Below, piece by piece: positions 1 to 8,812 of a DNA stretch of 49,289 nucleotides. Position 1 is the first letter of the stretch. Each line of letters begins with the position of its first letter. A program made the translations under genes and the position numbers. Below the pieces are notes generated by a model. That model was not told where the DNA came from, ran no database searches, and saw only the letters and a program-made list of their open reading frames with translations. The stretch comes from Polyangia bacterium (lineage in GTDB: Bacteria > Myxococcota_A > Polyangia > Polyangiales > Polyangiaceae): positions 1-49,289 of the forward strand of contig JAUHZF010000020.1 in the NCBI GenBank assembly GCA_030426145.1, read 5' to 3'.

Positions 1-51
1 AGAGGGTCGTTTCGGCCCGTGTCGGCGACCTCGTGCCCATGCCGAGAGGGA

Positions 52-57
52 TACACT
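52..57 (+). promoter_or_regulatory. -10-like box before a short leader ORF
   Basis: TACACT lies 7 nt before an ATG at 65. It fits the pattern seen at many genes here, a -10 box so close to the start that transcription would begin at or next to the start codon. No clear -35 is visible. The 51 bases before it hold no gene I can support. Confidence 0.35.
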
Positions 58-64
58 CGCTGGC

Positions 65-124
65 ATGGCCCTTGAAGGGATCGCGGCCATGATGCTCCTG
101 TCACCTCGTAGGTGCCGTCGATGA
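65..124 (+). CDS. possible 19-residue leader peptide
   Basis: A 19-codon ORF starts at the ATG 7 nt after the TACACT box and ends in TGA at 122-124. That TGA overlaps the probable ATG (121-123) of the DUF2169 gene in the ATGA arrangement typical of translational coupling. I recognise no function in the peptide. It may only deliver ribosomes to the next gene. A chance ORF is quite possible. Confidence 0.25.
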   Translation: MALEGIAAMMLLSPRRCRR

Positions 125-1155
125 TCACGACGACCAATCACACGCCGTGGCCGCAGGCGGCTTTCGAACGGGGAGACACGGAAGGTCGCTCTTTCTGGGT
201 CGTCACCTTGCAGGGGAGCTTCTCACTCGCGGCGGATGGAGGTCGACTTTGCCCGCTCGACGACCAAGAGGGCATCCAGCTCGTGGACAGCTTCTGGGCG
301 GAGCCCACATCGTCCAGCATCAAGCGCGCGGGCGTGGTGGCCTTCCGTAAGCCCAAGAGCGATGTCACCGTGAATGCTGCCGCGCGTAGTGCCGTGCCGC
401 GCGCCGAGTGGCAGGTGCGGCTCCGCGTGGGCCTTCTCGACTCGAGGTTGAAGGTTCGTGGTCCCCACTATTGGCATCGCGATGCGGAGGGCTGGCGTCG
501 CACGGCTCCGGAGCCTTGCACTTCCGTGGCTCTGGTTTACGAGAACGCGTTCGGAGGCGGTGGACGCGTGGGCGAACGATACGTTGATGAGCCACGAAAT
601 CCTCTGGGTACTGGATACCTTCCGAAGGGACACGAGGCGGAAGGGCCACGGCGAGCACCCCAAGTGATGAGCGTCGATGACCCCGACTTCGAGGTCGGCG
701 AGAGGGGCATGCCCCGGGGCTGGGGAGCCATCCCGAGCTACTTCGCGCCGCGGACCGACCACGTAGGAACCTGCGACGATGAATGGTTGCAGAATCGATG
801 GCCCTGCCCTCCAAAGGACTTCGATGACGCCTTCTACCAATGCGCGCACCCCGACCTGATCTACCCCGGATACTTGAGAGGCGACGAGAGCTTCTGCGTC
901 GACGGGGTCACCGTGTCCGGCGAGCCCGTCCGTGGGCGCCTCCCGGGTTGGCGCATGCTCGGGCTCGTTCGACTCCGCCACGGACCCGTCTTCGGCTCGG
1001 TCGCACACCTCGACCACGCGCACTTCGACCTGCTCCATCCCGACCCGGCTCAGCATCGGGCCTATCTCACGTGGCGTTGTCTGGTTCCCCATGCGGAGGA
1101 CGTGGCCTCGGTCGACATGCATATGACGCGGCTCGACGAACGGTGTGCCGCTTGA
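121..1155 (+). CDS. DUF2169 domain protein (T6SS-associated)
   Basis: The product is about 344 residues and matches DUF2169 along most of its length. It has a tryptophan-rich N-terminal beta region, a WHRDAEGWRR-like segment near residue 120, the YENAFGGG segment near 140 and a proline/arginine-rich C-terminus. DUF2169 proteins are usually encoded next to type VI secretion tip or PAAR-like proteins and are thought to help load effectors. The next gene, 11 nt downstream, is PAAR-like, which fits. I chose the ATG at 121; a GTG at 112 in the same frame is an alternative and adds three residues. No signal peptide is visible, so the protein is probably cytoplasmic. The sequence itself does not show a biochemical activity. 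Confidence 0.8.
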   Translation: MITTTNHTPWPQAAFERGDTEGRSFWVVTLQGSFSLAADGGRLCPLDDQEGIQLVDSFWAEPTSSSIKRAGVVAFRKPKSDVTVNAAARSAVPRAEWQVRLRVGLLDSRLKVRGPHYWHRDAEGWRRTAPEPCTSVALVYENAFGGGGRVGERYVDEPRNPLGTGYLPKGHEAEGPRRAPQVMSVDDPDFEVGERGMPRGWGAIPSYFAPRTDHVGTCDDEWLQNRWPCPPKDFDDAFYQCAHPDLIYPGYLRGDESFCVDGVTVSGEPVRGRLPGWRMLGLVRLRHGPVFGSVAHLDHAHFDLLHPDPAQHRAYLTWRCLVPHAEDVASVDMHMTRLDERCAA

Positions 1156-1166
1156 GCGAGGGTGAC

Positions 1167-2642
1167 ATGGGCCACGACATGGCAAGCGCACCGGTCGAGG
1201 TGCCTTGGTACCTCGACCCGATCGGCGTGCCTCCGCCGGAGGCGGCACCCGCCACTTCCGATGCTACCGTGGTCTCCACGTATCCGAGTTTCTATCAGTA
1301 TGGAGGCTGCGTGGCGGGGCAAGACATCATCGCCCTCGAGTCCTCCGACGCAGAAGCCTCGCGCGACGTCTTCTTCAACGACTTCCCGGCGTCGCACGGT
1401 GGCGCGCGATTGACTCACACATCGCCACCGGCCCCAGGTCCGGGGGTGAAAAGCGGTGCCATTGGGGGCGGTGCTTGGCCCGACGCGAACATGGCGGGCA
1501 CTGTTTTGGTCGACGGCGAACCTTGCGTGCGTGACGGCACGACCTTCCTGATGAGCTGCGCTGGCCCCGAGGGAACGCCGAACACGACCGGGAAGATGGT
1601 CTATGAGACGAAGGCTCCCGATCTGAGCCGTCGAAGTGAGTTCTTGAGCACGTTGAAGTCGAACGGCGAGGGCATCGCGCGCGGCTTCTTCGAGGATGTG
1701 CGCTTCGTGTACGACACCCTGGGGGGCTCGGCGGTGGCGGCTGCGAAGCAGGCAGCGGGTCTCGTGCCCGACCACGTGGCCGAGGAGATGGGCGGCTGGG
1801 CGGACGCTGTCGCACAGTCCGATGCCTATGCGGCCATCGCCCCCGCGTTGCAGGTCCACGCCGACGTCATGGGCGCGGCCTGGGACCACTTTGGTCCAGA
1901 TCTCGCTCGCTCGGCGGCCGTCACGCAGGGGCGACACGACACGATCGTCGGGATCTACGAGGACCCGTGGCTCCTGTGGGACGCGGTCGAGGAGTCGCGC
2001 CCCGTTCAACTCGTGGGGGAGGGACGTTATGGCGACGCCTTCGACAACGTGGCCGCACACGTGGTGACCGCGGCTGTGGGCCTCGTTTTCGGCTCGAAGC
2101 TCCCGCGCTACGGCAAGCAGCCGGTCCCCGCAAAGCGTGAGCCGCCGCCGGCCGACATCTGGCACATACCGGAGAGACCGGACGAGGGCGTCGAAATACC
2201 GCTCCGCGAGAAGGTTGCCGAAGGCACCTTCTCCGAGGTTGCGAGGGATGGTGACGACGCCATCAAGCGAATCAAGTCCGAAACCGGGACCGGCCGCACG
2301 TTGACCGACGCGCAGCGGACGTTGGTGCGGGATCGGACCGTTGGAGGCAATCAACAGCTGTTCAGTGAGCTACCTCCGGAGTTCCGGGACATGATCGTGC
2401 CCATGAGCCCGGAGGGGGCGTTCGACATCCGTCAGAAGTGGGTGGACGGCGTGCCCTTGTCCAGTCTGCCGTTCACCGATCCCGCCTACGCTCTCTTCGA
2501 CAGGGTCACCGATGCCGCCAAGGCCATCATCGGCGGACGGCTGGGCTCGAGCTTGTTCATCGACCCCAACCCGGACAACTTCCTCATGACCTCGAGCGGG
2601 AGTTGGCAGTGGATTGACCCCGTGGCGACCTCAGACTTCTAG
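1167..2642 (+). CDS. PAAR-like protein with kinase-like C-terminal domain
   Basis: The product is 491 residues, starting at ATG 1167 after a GAGGG ribosome site. Residues ~80-155 resemble the second half of DUF4150/PAAR-like domains: a GAIGGGAWPD segment, then a glycine-rich strand and an N-T-T-G-K turn. A hydrophobic Gly/Ala stretch near residues 290-315 looks like the linker that precedes toxin domains in polymorphic effectors. The C-terminal ~145 residues look like a protein-kinase or phosphotransferase fold: glycine loop G353-T-F-S-E-V358, lysine K367 in an AIKRI strand, then D466, N471 and D484 (WIDP). The D-to-N gap of 5 and N-to-D gap of 13 equal those of Hanks kinases. No signal peptide is visible. 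It probably works with the DUF2169 protein as an injected effector, which is inference. No immunity gene follows. Confidence 0.65.
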   Translation: MGHDMASAPVEVPWYLDPIGVPPPEAAPATSDATVVSTYPSFYQYGGCVAGQDIIALESSDAEASRDVFFNDFPASHGGARLTHTSPPAPGPGVKSGAIGGGAWPDANMAGTVLVDGEPCVRDGTTFLMSCAGPEGTPNTTGKMVYETKAPDLSRRSEFLSTLKSNGEGIARGFFEDVRFVYDTLGGSAVAAAKQAAGLVPDHVAEEMGGWADAVAQSDAYAAIAPALQVHADVMGAAWDHFGPDLARSAAVTQGRHDTIVGIYEDPWLLWDAVEESRPVQLVGEGRYGDAFDNVAAHVVTAAVGLVFGSKLPRYGKQPVPAKREPPPADIWHIPERPDEGVEIPLREKVAEGTFSEVARDGDDAIKRIKSETGTGRTLTDAQRTLVRDRTVGGNQQLFSELPPEFRDMIVPMSPEGAFDIRQKWVDGVPLSSLPFTDPAYALFDRVTDAAKAIIGGRLGSSLFIDPNPDNFLMTSSGSWQWIDPVATSDF

Positions 2643-2691
2643 GGGGTGGGGGCCCTTCGACCCACCGGTCGACCTGGGCTTCGCTGCGATC

Positions 2692-2697
2692 TAGGCT
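2692..2697 (+). promoter_or_regulatory. -10-like TAGGCT box, predicted leaderless start
   Basis: TAGGCT ends 6 nt before the ATG at 2704. A transcript starting about 7 nt after the box would begin at the start codon. No Shine-Dalgarno sequence is present. Confidence 0.5.
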
Positions 2698-2703
2698 GCG
2701 GGC

Positions 2704-5493
2704 ATGCGACGGTTCGCTGCTGCTCTCGCGCTGAGCGCGACTCTTCTCGCGGCTGCGCCCTCCCGCGCGGAGGACGCCAACCTGGTCGAGGCGCGCAAGG
2801 CGCTGGCATCGGCCAACTACACCCTCGCCGGCGAGTACCTCGACAAGGTCAAGAAGCCGAGCCTGGAGCAGAACTACCTGCGTACCCGCTGGCTCCTGTG
2901 GACAGGCCAGTACGCCGAGGCGGTCAAGGAGGGGAAGAAGGCGAAAGCCTACGGCGACGAGGGCAAGCGCATGATCGGTCCCTGGTATGCCGAGGCCCTC
3001 GTGCGCAGCGGCCAGCGTGACAAGGCCATCGACCTGCTCCGCAAGCTCGAGTCGGACGACCTCGCGCATCGTGCGCATCTCATGCTCGGCGAGCTGCTCA
3101 TCGCCACCGGGAAGCGAAGCGACGGCGAGCAGGTCTTGATGAAGCTCGTCCAGGCCTACAACAGCGACGTCATCGGTAGCGACGACGCGGAGGGGCTCAC
3201 CATGGTGGCGCGTGCGGCTCACCTCATGCGTGCCCATCGCGACGCCAACGGCGCCTACAACGAGGCCGAGAAGGCGGGGGGCAAGCGCCGGGTCGAGACG
3301 CTGCTCGGGCGAGCCGAGCTGTTCCTGGAGAAGTACAACCCGGGCAGCGCGGGACAGGTCGCGTTGGAGGCGGCAGCGCTCGCCCCCAACGACCCGCGGG
3401 TGCGGGTCATGGTGGCCGAGGTCAAGCTCGAGTCGTCGCTCGACTTTGCGGCCGCCGACGAGGAGATCGACAAGGCCCTGAAGGTCGACCCGAACCTCGC
3501 CGAGGCCCACGTCGTGCGGGCAGGCCTCGCGCTGCGCGTGCTCGACATCGAAGGCGCGGATGCCGCCCTCGACAAGGCCCTCAAGGTCGATCCAGAGAAC
3601 TTGGAGCTCTTGTCGATGAAGGCGGCGACGCGGTTCCTCGCCGACGACAAGGCCGGGTTCGAGGCCTTCGAGAAGCAGGTGCTCGCCATCAACCCGGCCT
3701 ACAGCGAGCTCTACAGCATCGTCGGGACCTATGCCTCTTGGGAGCATCGCTACGCGGAGATCGTGAAGATGATGCAGAAGGCGGTGAAGCTCGACCCGCA
3801 GGACGCCAAGGCCTACGCGCAGCTCGGCTTCAACCTCATCCGCGACGGAAAGGAGAAAGAGGGCTTCGAGCAGTTGCAGAAGGCGTGGCGGCGCGACGAG
3901 TTCAACGTCCGCGTCTACAACACCCTCAACCTCTACGAAGAGACCATTCCCAAGCAGTACACGACGGTCGACGGCACGACGTTCCGCATCCGGTACCACA
4001 ACCGCGAGAAGGCGGTCCTCGAGCGCTACGTGCCGCGCATGCTCGAGGAGGCCTGGGCGGGCATGGTGAAGCGATATGGCTTCAAGCCCAAGACGCCGGT
4101 CGGCATCGAGCTCTACGCCGACTCGCAATCGTTCAGCATTCGCACCAGCGGGCTGCCCAACGTGGGCATTCAAGGGGTGTGCTTCGGGCAGACCCTCGCC
4201 GCACTGTCACCGAGCGCGGGTCAGTTCAACTGGGGGATGATCCTGTGGCACGAGCTCGCTCACGTCTTTCACATCCAGGGCAGCAAGAGCCACGTGCCAC
4301 GCTGGTTCACCGAGGGCCTCGCCGAATACGAGACCATCATCCGTCGTGACGAATGGCGCCGTGAGGAGCACCTCGCGCTCTATCACGGCCTCAAGGACGG
4401 AAAGATCCCCAAGGTCGCGAGCTTCAATCGCGCCTTTACCCACGTCGACTCCGCCCAAGACGTGACGATGGCCTACTTCGCGGCGAGCCAGATCCAGGTC
4501 TTCATCGCCGAGACCTTCGGCTTCGAGAAGATCGCGGCGCTCCTTCCGTTGTGGGGGGCCGGCAAGCGCACGGAGGAAATCGTGCCCGAGGTCCTCGGGA
4601 TCAGCGCGGACGAGCTCGACCGCCAGTTCAACGCGTGGCTCAAGAAGCGCCTCAAGCGATACGACGATCAGTTCGTGCCCGACCTCCAGCCGCCTTCGTC
4701 GCTGGAGAAGGCCCGGGAAGCGGTCACGAAGAATCCCAACGACCCCGACGCGCTCGCCCGGCTCGCCCTCGGACTCCTTTCGGCGGGCAAGAAGGCGGAG
4801 GCCATGTCGACGTTGGTCCTCGCCCGGCAGAAGTTCCCCAAGGCACCGGGGCCGCGCTACCTCGAGCTTCGCCTGCAGCTCATGCAAAAGAAGAACGACG
4901 AAGCGAAGAAGACCGTGCAGGGCCTCATCAAAGATGGCCACGACGGCTACGCCGTACGCATGAAGGCGGCCGACCTCGCCGAGACGGGAAAGAAGCCCGA
5001 TCAGATGCGCACCCACCTGATGAAGGCGCATCAGCTCGACCCATCCCAGGCCGAGCCCCTGCAGGCCCTCTACGACCTATCGAACAAGCAGAAGGACGAG
5101 CAGGGCAAGCTCTGGGCGTTGCGGGAGCTGGCCAAGCTCGAGCAGCATGACCGACAGGTGTACGGCCTTCTGCTGAAGACGCTGGTCAAACAGGGCAAGT
5201 GGAGCGAGGCGGTCAAGGTCGGGGAGTCGTCGATCTACCTCGACGTGATGAACCCTCAGACCCACCTGCTCTACGCGCGTGCGTTGGCCCGAACCGGCAA
5301 GCACATCACGGCGATCTACGAGCTCAACAGCGCCATCAAGGCCGGTCCCAAGCCGGCGCAGGCAGCGAAGATCTACCGCATGATGGCCGAGGGCTACCGA
5401 GGCATGAAGCGCGACGACTACGCGGCCAAGGCCGAAGCCCTCGCCGAGCGCATGGAGCGACGGGTCCCCGAGAAGGAAGCCGCACCGCAGTAG
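2704..5493 (+). CDS. exported TPR protein with gluzincin-type metallopeptidase domain
   Basis: The product is 929 residues. It has a Sec signal peptide (basic start, Ala/Leu core, cut near residue 23), so it acts outside the cytoplasm. Residues ~30-420 and ~670-915 are TPR-like helical repeats. The central domain carries HELAH at 516-520 and, 17 residues later, WFTEGLAEY with the probable third zinc ligand E537, the layout of peptidase-MA-like gluzincins. TPR peptidases of this type are common in myxobacteria; substrates are unknown. It follows the effector pair by 61 nt but has its own TAGGCT box, so it is probably a separate unit. It ends 1 nt from the convergent regulator gene. The metallopeptidase call is firm and the biological role is not. 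Confidence 0.85.
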   Translation: MRRFAAALALSATLLAAAPSRAEDANLVEARKALASANYTLAGEYLDKVKKPSLEQNYLRTRWLLWTGQYAEAVKEGKKAKAYGDEGKRMIGPWYAEALVRSGQRDKAIDLLRKLESDDLAHRAHLMLGELLIATGKRSDGEQVLMKLVQAYNSDVIGSDDAEGLTMVARAAHLMRAHRDANGAYNEAEKAGGKRRVETLLGRAELFLEKYNPGSAGQVALEAAALAPNDPRVRVMVAEVKLESSLDFAAADEEIDKALKVDPNLAEAHVVRAGLALRVLDIEGADAALDKALKVDPENLELLSMKAATRFLADDKAGFEAFEKQVLAINPAYSELYSIVGTYASWEHRYAEIVKMMQKAVKLDPQDAKAYAQLGFNLIRDGKEKEGFEQLQKAWRRDEFNVRVYNTLNLYEETIPKQYTTVDGTTFRIRYHNREKAVLERYVPRMLEEAWAGMVKRYGFKPKTPVGIELYADSQSFSIRTSGLPNVGIQGVCFGQTLAALSPSAGQFNWGMILWHELAHVFHIQGSKSHVPRWFTEGLAEYETIIRRDEWRREEHLALYHGLKDGKIPKVASFNRAFTHVDSAQDVTMAYFAASQIQVFIAETFGFEKIAALLPLWGAGKRTEEIVPEVLGISADELDRQFNAWLKKRLKRYDDQFVPDLQPPSSLEKAREAVTKNPNDPDALARLALGLLSAGKKAEAMSTLVLARQKFPKAPGPRYLELRLQLMQKKNDEAKKTVQGLIKDGHDGYAVRMKAADLAETGKKPDQMRTHLMKAHQLDPSQAEPLQALYDLSNKQKDEQGKLWALRELAKLEQHDRQVYGLLLKTLVKQGKWSEAVKVGESSIYLDVMNPQTHLLYARALARTGKHITAIYELNSAIKAGPKPAQAAKIYRMMAEGYRGMKRDDYAAKAEALAERMERRVPEKEAAPQ

Positions 5494-5494
5494 C

Positions 5495-6856
5495 TCAGCT
5501 CTCGCGAAGCCCGAGGCTCTTGCACTTCTTGTAGAGGTGGCTGCGCTCGAGCCCGAGCGCACGCGCGGTGGCCGCCATCTGCCCGTCGTGGGCCGCGATG
5601 GCGGCTTCGAGGATGCTGCGTTCCGCCTCCTCGACCATGACCTTGTAGGGCACGCCGGGTCGGTAGAGGCCAGTCGAGCGCGCCCCGAGGGCGGTGCCGA
5701 GGCTGGTCTCGACATCGCTCTCGTCGATGTTGTCGTCGGGGGTGAGGATGACCAGACGCTCGATGAGGTTGCGCAGCTCGCGCACGTTGCCCGGGAAGCT
5801 GTAGCCCGAAAGCGCGGACACGGCGCGATCGGTGAGCGTCATCTCGGGCCGGTCGTTGTTGCGACAGGCGAGGAGGAGGAACGCGCGGGCCAGCTCGGGG
5901 ATGTCTTCGCGCCGATTGCGAAGCGGAGGGAGAAAGAGCGGGAGCACGTTGAGGCGATCGTAGAGGTCGGCGCGGAAGGCATCCTCCTGCACCGCTTGCT
6001 CGAGGTTGCGGTTGGTGGCTGCGACCACACGCACGTCGATCTTGATGGTCTCGTTGCCGCCCACGCGCTCGAGCTCTTGCTCTTGCAACACCCGGAGCAG
6101 CTTGGCTTGCATGGCGAGGGGCATGTCGCCCACCTCGTCGAGGAAGAGGGTGCCTCCGCTGGCCCGCTCGAACTTGCCGCGGCGCTGTTTGGTGGCACCG
6201 GTGAAGGCGCCGGCCTCGTGACCGAAGAGCTCACTCTCGATGAGCTCCCCCGGCACTGCGGCGCAGTTGATCTTCTCCAGGGGCCCCTCCGCTCGGGGCG
6301 ACGCTCGATGAATGGCGCGCGCGACGAGCTCTTTGCCCGTACCCCGTTCACCGCGGATGACGACCGTGGCTTTGGCCCGGGCGGCCCGCGCGATCTGCTC
6401 TCGAAGCTTGTCCATCGCTGCGCTCGAGCCGATGAGCTCCGACCCGACCCCGGTGCGCGTGCGAAGCTCCTGCGCTTCGGCCTCGGCGCGCACGAGGCGC
6501 AGGGTGTTGTCGATGATGACCAGGAGCCGATCCGTCGACAGCGGCTTCTCTAGAAAATCGGTGGCCCCGAGCCGTGTGGCGCGAATGGCGGCGTCGATGG
6601 TGGCGTGGCCGCTCATCATGATGACCGGCATGTCGTGGCCCTCTTGGCGAGCCCGCTCCAGCAGGCCGACCCCGTCCCCGTCGGGCAAAGCCACGTCGAA
6701 GAGCGCTAGGTCGTAGCTCCCGCGCTGGATTCTCTCCCAGCCCGTGGCCACGCGGTCGGCCACGTCGACCCCGTAACCCTCGATAGATAGGGTGGTTTTC
6801 AGGGTGGAGAGGATCGAGACCTCGTCGTCGACGACCAGGATGTGTCCGCTCGGCAT
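5495..6856 (-). CDS. NtrC-family sigma-54-dependent response regulator
   Basis: The product is 453 residues with the standard three parts. The receiver domain (1-120) has the acidic pair D10/D11, phosphoacceptor D54, S82 and K104. The central AAA+ domain has a Walker A in GERGTGKE, the sigma-54 contact motif GAFTGA and a Walker B near LFLDEVGD. A Fis-type helix-turn-helix closes the C-terminus. It should activate sigma-54 promoters when phosphorylated. No histidine kinase is adjacent, so it is an orphan regulator, as is common in myxobacteria. The start at 6856 is supported by a TATGGT box 6 nt upstream on this strand. The gene is divergent from the PATAN/J-domain gene, with 52 nt between the starts. 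Confidence 0.93.
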   Translation of the reverse strand: MPSGHILVVDDEVSILSTLKTTLSIEGYGVDVADRVATGWERIQRGSYDLALFDVALPDGDGVGLLERARQEGHDMPVIMMSGHATIDAAIRATRLGATDFLEKPLSTDRLLVIIDNTLRLVRAEAEAQELRTRTGVGSELIGSSAAMDKLREQIARAARAKATVVIRGERGTGKELVARAIHRASPRAEGPLEKINCAAVPGELIESELFGHEAGAFTGATKQRRGKFERASGGTLFLDEVGDMPLAMQAKLLRVLQEQELERVGGNETIKIDVRVVAATNRNLEQAVQEDAFRADLYDRLNVLPLFLPPLRNRREDIPELARAFLLLACRNNDRPEMTLTDRAVSALSGYSFPGNVRELRNLIERLVILTPDDNIDESDVETSLGTALGARSTGLYRPGVPYKVMVEEAERSILEAAIAAHDGQMAATARALGLERSHLYKKCKSLGLRES

Positions 6857-6862
6857 GAACGC

Positions 6863-6868
6863 ACCATA
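6863..6868 (-). promoter_or_regulatory. -10-like TATGGT box for the sigma-54 regulator
   Basis: On the minus strand TATGGT ends 6 nt before the ATG at 6856, predicting a leaderless mRNA. It lies 28 bp from an identical TATGGT box facing the other way. Confidence 0.5.
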
Positions 6869-6896
6869 GCTCCCACCCTACGGCCCGACACCATGG

Positions 6897-6902
6897 TATG
6901 GT
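6897..6902 (+). promoter_or_regulatory. -10-like TATGGT box for the J-domain gene
   Basis: TATGGT ends 6 nt before the GTG start at 6909. It mirrors the box that serves the divergent regulator gene. No Shine-Dalgarno sequence fits in the gap. Confidence 0.5.
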
Positions 6903-6908
6903 CTCTCC

Positions 6909-8807
6909 GTGCCTCTGCAGCCGCCCAATGAGAGTGGCAGCTTCGAGCAAATCTCGTTTGCGCTGCTGTTGATCCGGGCGCTGGACAAGCGTTGGACGGG
7001 GACGCTCGCCTTGAAGCCCAAGGGCGAGGACGAACACCTCATTCAGCTCGACCGCGGACTGGTTTGCCGGGTCCTCGTTCCCAACAATTACGCCCGCCTC
7101 GGTGAGATCGTCGTCGAAGCCGGCGTGGTCATGGCCAACGAGCTCGAGACGGCGCTGCAGCAGGACGGTCTGCTCGGCCAAGCCCTCGCCGACGCCAAGC
7201 TCATCGACGCCAAGACGCTGCAGCGCGCCCTGGTCCTTCAGATCCTCAAGCGGCTCACCCGCTACTTCGAGCTCGAGCCCGACGCCACGTGGCGGTTCGA
7301 GCCCCAGGTCGACGCCTTCGCCGACATGCCGGCCGGGGTGCGCATCGATACCCTCCGCGTGCTCTGGGCCGGGCTCAGCCAGCACGACGAGATGGGGGGG
7401 TGGCAGGACCACACCCTCAAGCGCATCGGTGAGTCCCCCTTCATGGTGCGGGCCGACGTCAATCTCCGCCGCTTCGGCTTTACTGGCGACGCGCGGCGGC
7501 TGGTTCGGGTGGTTCGCGACGAGCGGTGCAATCTCAAAGAGCTTCGCGGCCGAGAGCTCGTGCCGGAAGGCGTTCTCAAGACCATCATCTACCTGCTCGC
7601 GATCACGCGGCACCTCGACTTCTCCCCCGCGGGAAGCAGCACCACCCTCGCCGGCGCGCAGCTCGAGGACTCGATGTCCGACTCCTCGATCTTCGAGGAG
7701 AGCACGTCGTCCGAAGGATCGGTTCCTCCGAGTCCGCGTACGGGTGATGAGAGCGCGATCACCGACTCGTCGGACGAGAACCGAACCCCCGACACGCCCC
7801 AGAAGCCGCGCCGGGTGGCCAAGATCAAACTGCGTCGCGTCGCCCGCGTACGTGCGGCTGCCCCCGACCTCCCCGGGACCGGAGAGCACCGGGCGCCGTC
7901 CTCGAGTCAGTCGCGAGAACCGGACAGGCATGACGCTGGTCTCGACAGCACCGTTCCCGCCATCAGCTCCCGTGAGCAGCTCCTCACCGAGGTGAAGAGT
8001 CGCCTCGCGCGCCTCCAGCTCGAGACGCCCTTCGAACGCCTCGGCATCAAACCGAGCGACATCGAGGACAAGAGCGAAGACGACATCACCGAGGTCGCGT
8101 GGGCTGCGCTCGACCGCCTGAGCAAACGATGGCACCCCGACGTCTGTCAGGACGACACGCTCGAGGTTCAGGAGGGCATGGGGAAGATCCATGCGGCCCT
8201 CGTCGAGGCCTTCGAGATCGTCATCGACCCCGACCGACGCCAAGAGGCCTTGGCCGAGGTTCGGGGCGTGGTGGCCGGTGCGAAGAGGCCGGAAGCTACG
8301 CTCGTACCCGAGACCATGCGCTCGGAGTCGCCCTTCAAAAGGGCGGAAGAGAAGGACGAAGAGCCCGAGCCGCCGCCCAGCGGTGAGCGGGCGGCAGAAG
8401 ACAAGAAGTCGGGCACCAAGATGAGCGCGCAGACCGCGACGAGCTCGCTGCACGAGCGTGCCCTCGTCGCCTTCGCCGAAGAAAAACTCACCGAGGCCCT
8501 ACGGCTCGCACGGCTCGCGTGCCAAGAGGCACCCAAGAACCCCGACTACGCTGCCACCGCGGCGTGGGTCCGGGCCAACATGACCGCCCCCCCCATCGGT
8601 CGCCTCATCGCCAACCTCGACGCGGTGCTCAAAGACCACGAAGAGCACGTCACCGCTCGCTACTACCGCGGGATCTTGCGGGAGCGGAACGACGACGTCG
8701 AAGGGGCGCGTGAGGACCTGGAGCGCGTGCTCGAGCTCGATCCCGAGCACGACGGGGCGGCAGCTCAGCTCGAACAGCTCCGCAAGGCCTCGCGCGAGAG
8801 CGGATAG
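6909..8807 (+). CDS. PATAN (DUF4388)-like, J-domain and TPR protein
   Basis: The product is 632 residues, GTG start, with no signal peptide. Residues ~1-250 resemble the DUF4388/PATAN family found in myxobacterial and cyanobacterial regulators. Residues ~255-355 are a Ser/Asp/Arg-rich low-complexity linker. Residues ~358-445 form a J-domain-like helical pair with the signature HPD at 409-411, the motif that stimulates DnaK ATPase. The C-terminal ~110 residues are TPR repeats. It is therefore probably a specialised DnaK co-chaperone or a chaperone-linked regulator. The parvulin gene follows after 5 nt, so the two are likely co-transcribed and linked to protein folding or assembly. The domain order is unusual. 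The client is unknown. Confidence 0.75.
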   Translation: MPLQPPNESGSFEQISFALLLIRALDKRWTGTLALKPKGEDEHLIQLDRGLVCRVLVPNNYARLGEIVVEAGVVMANELETALQQDGLLGQALADAKLIDAKTLQRALVLQILKRLTRYFELEPDATWRFEPQVDAFADMPAGVRIDTLRVLWAGLSQHDEMGGWQDHTLKRIGESPFMVRADVNLRRFGFTGDARRLVRVVRDERCNLKELRGRELVPEGVLKTIIYLLAITRHLDFSPAGSSTTLAGAQLEDSMSDSSIFEESTSSEGSVPPSPRTGDESAITDSSDENRTPDTPQKPRRVAKIKLRRVARVRAAAPDLPGTGEHRAPSSSQSREPDRHDAGLDSTVPAISSREQLLTEVKSRLARLQLETPFERLGIKPSDIEDKSEDDITEVAWAALDRLSKRWHPDVCQDDTLEVQEGMGKIHAALVEAFEIVIDPDRRQEALAEVRGVVAGAKRPEATLVPETMRSESPFKRAEEKDEEPEPPPSGERAAEDKKSGTKMSAQTATSSLHERALVAFAEEKLTEALRLARLACQEAPKNPDYAATAAWVRANMTAPPIGRLIANLDAVLKDHEEHVTARYYRGILRERNDDVEGAREDLERVLELDPEHDGAAAQLEQLRKASRESG

Positions 8808-8812
8808 CGGCT

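Noticed and set aside
6348-8453. 701-codon minus-strand frame opposite the J-domain gene
   Set aside because: It overlaps two well-supported genes (regulator and J-domain protein) and has no recognisable motif.
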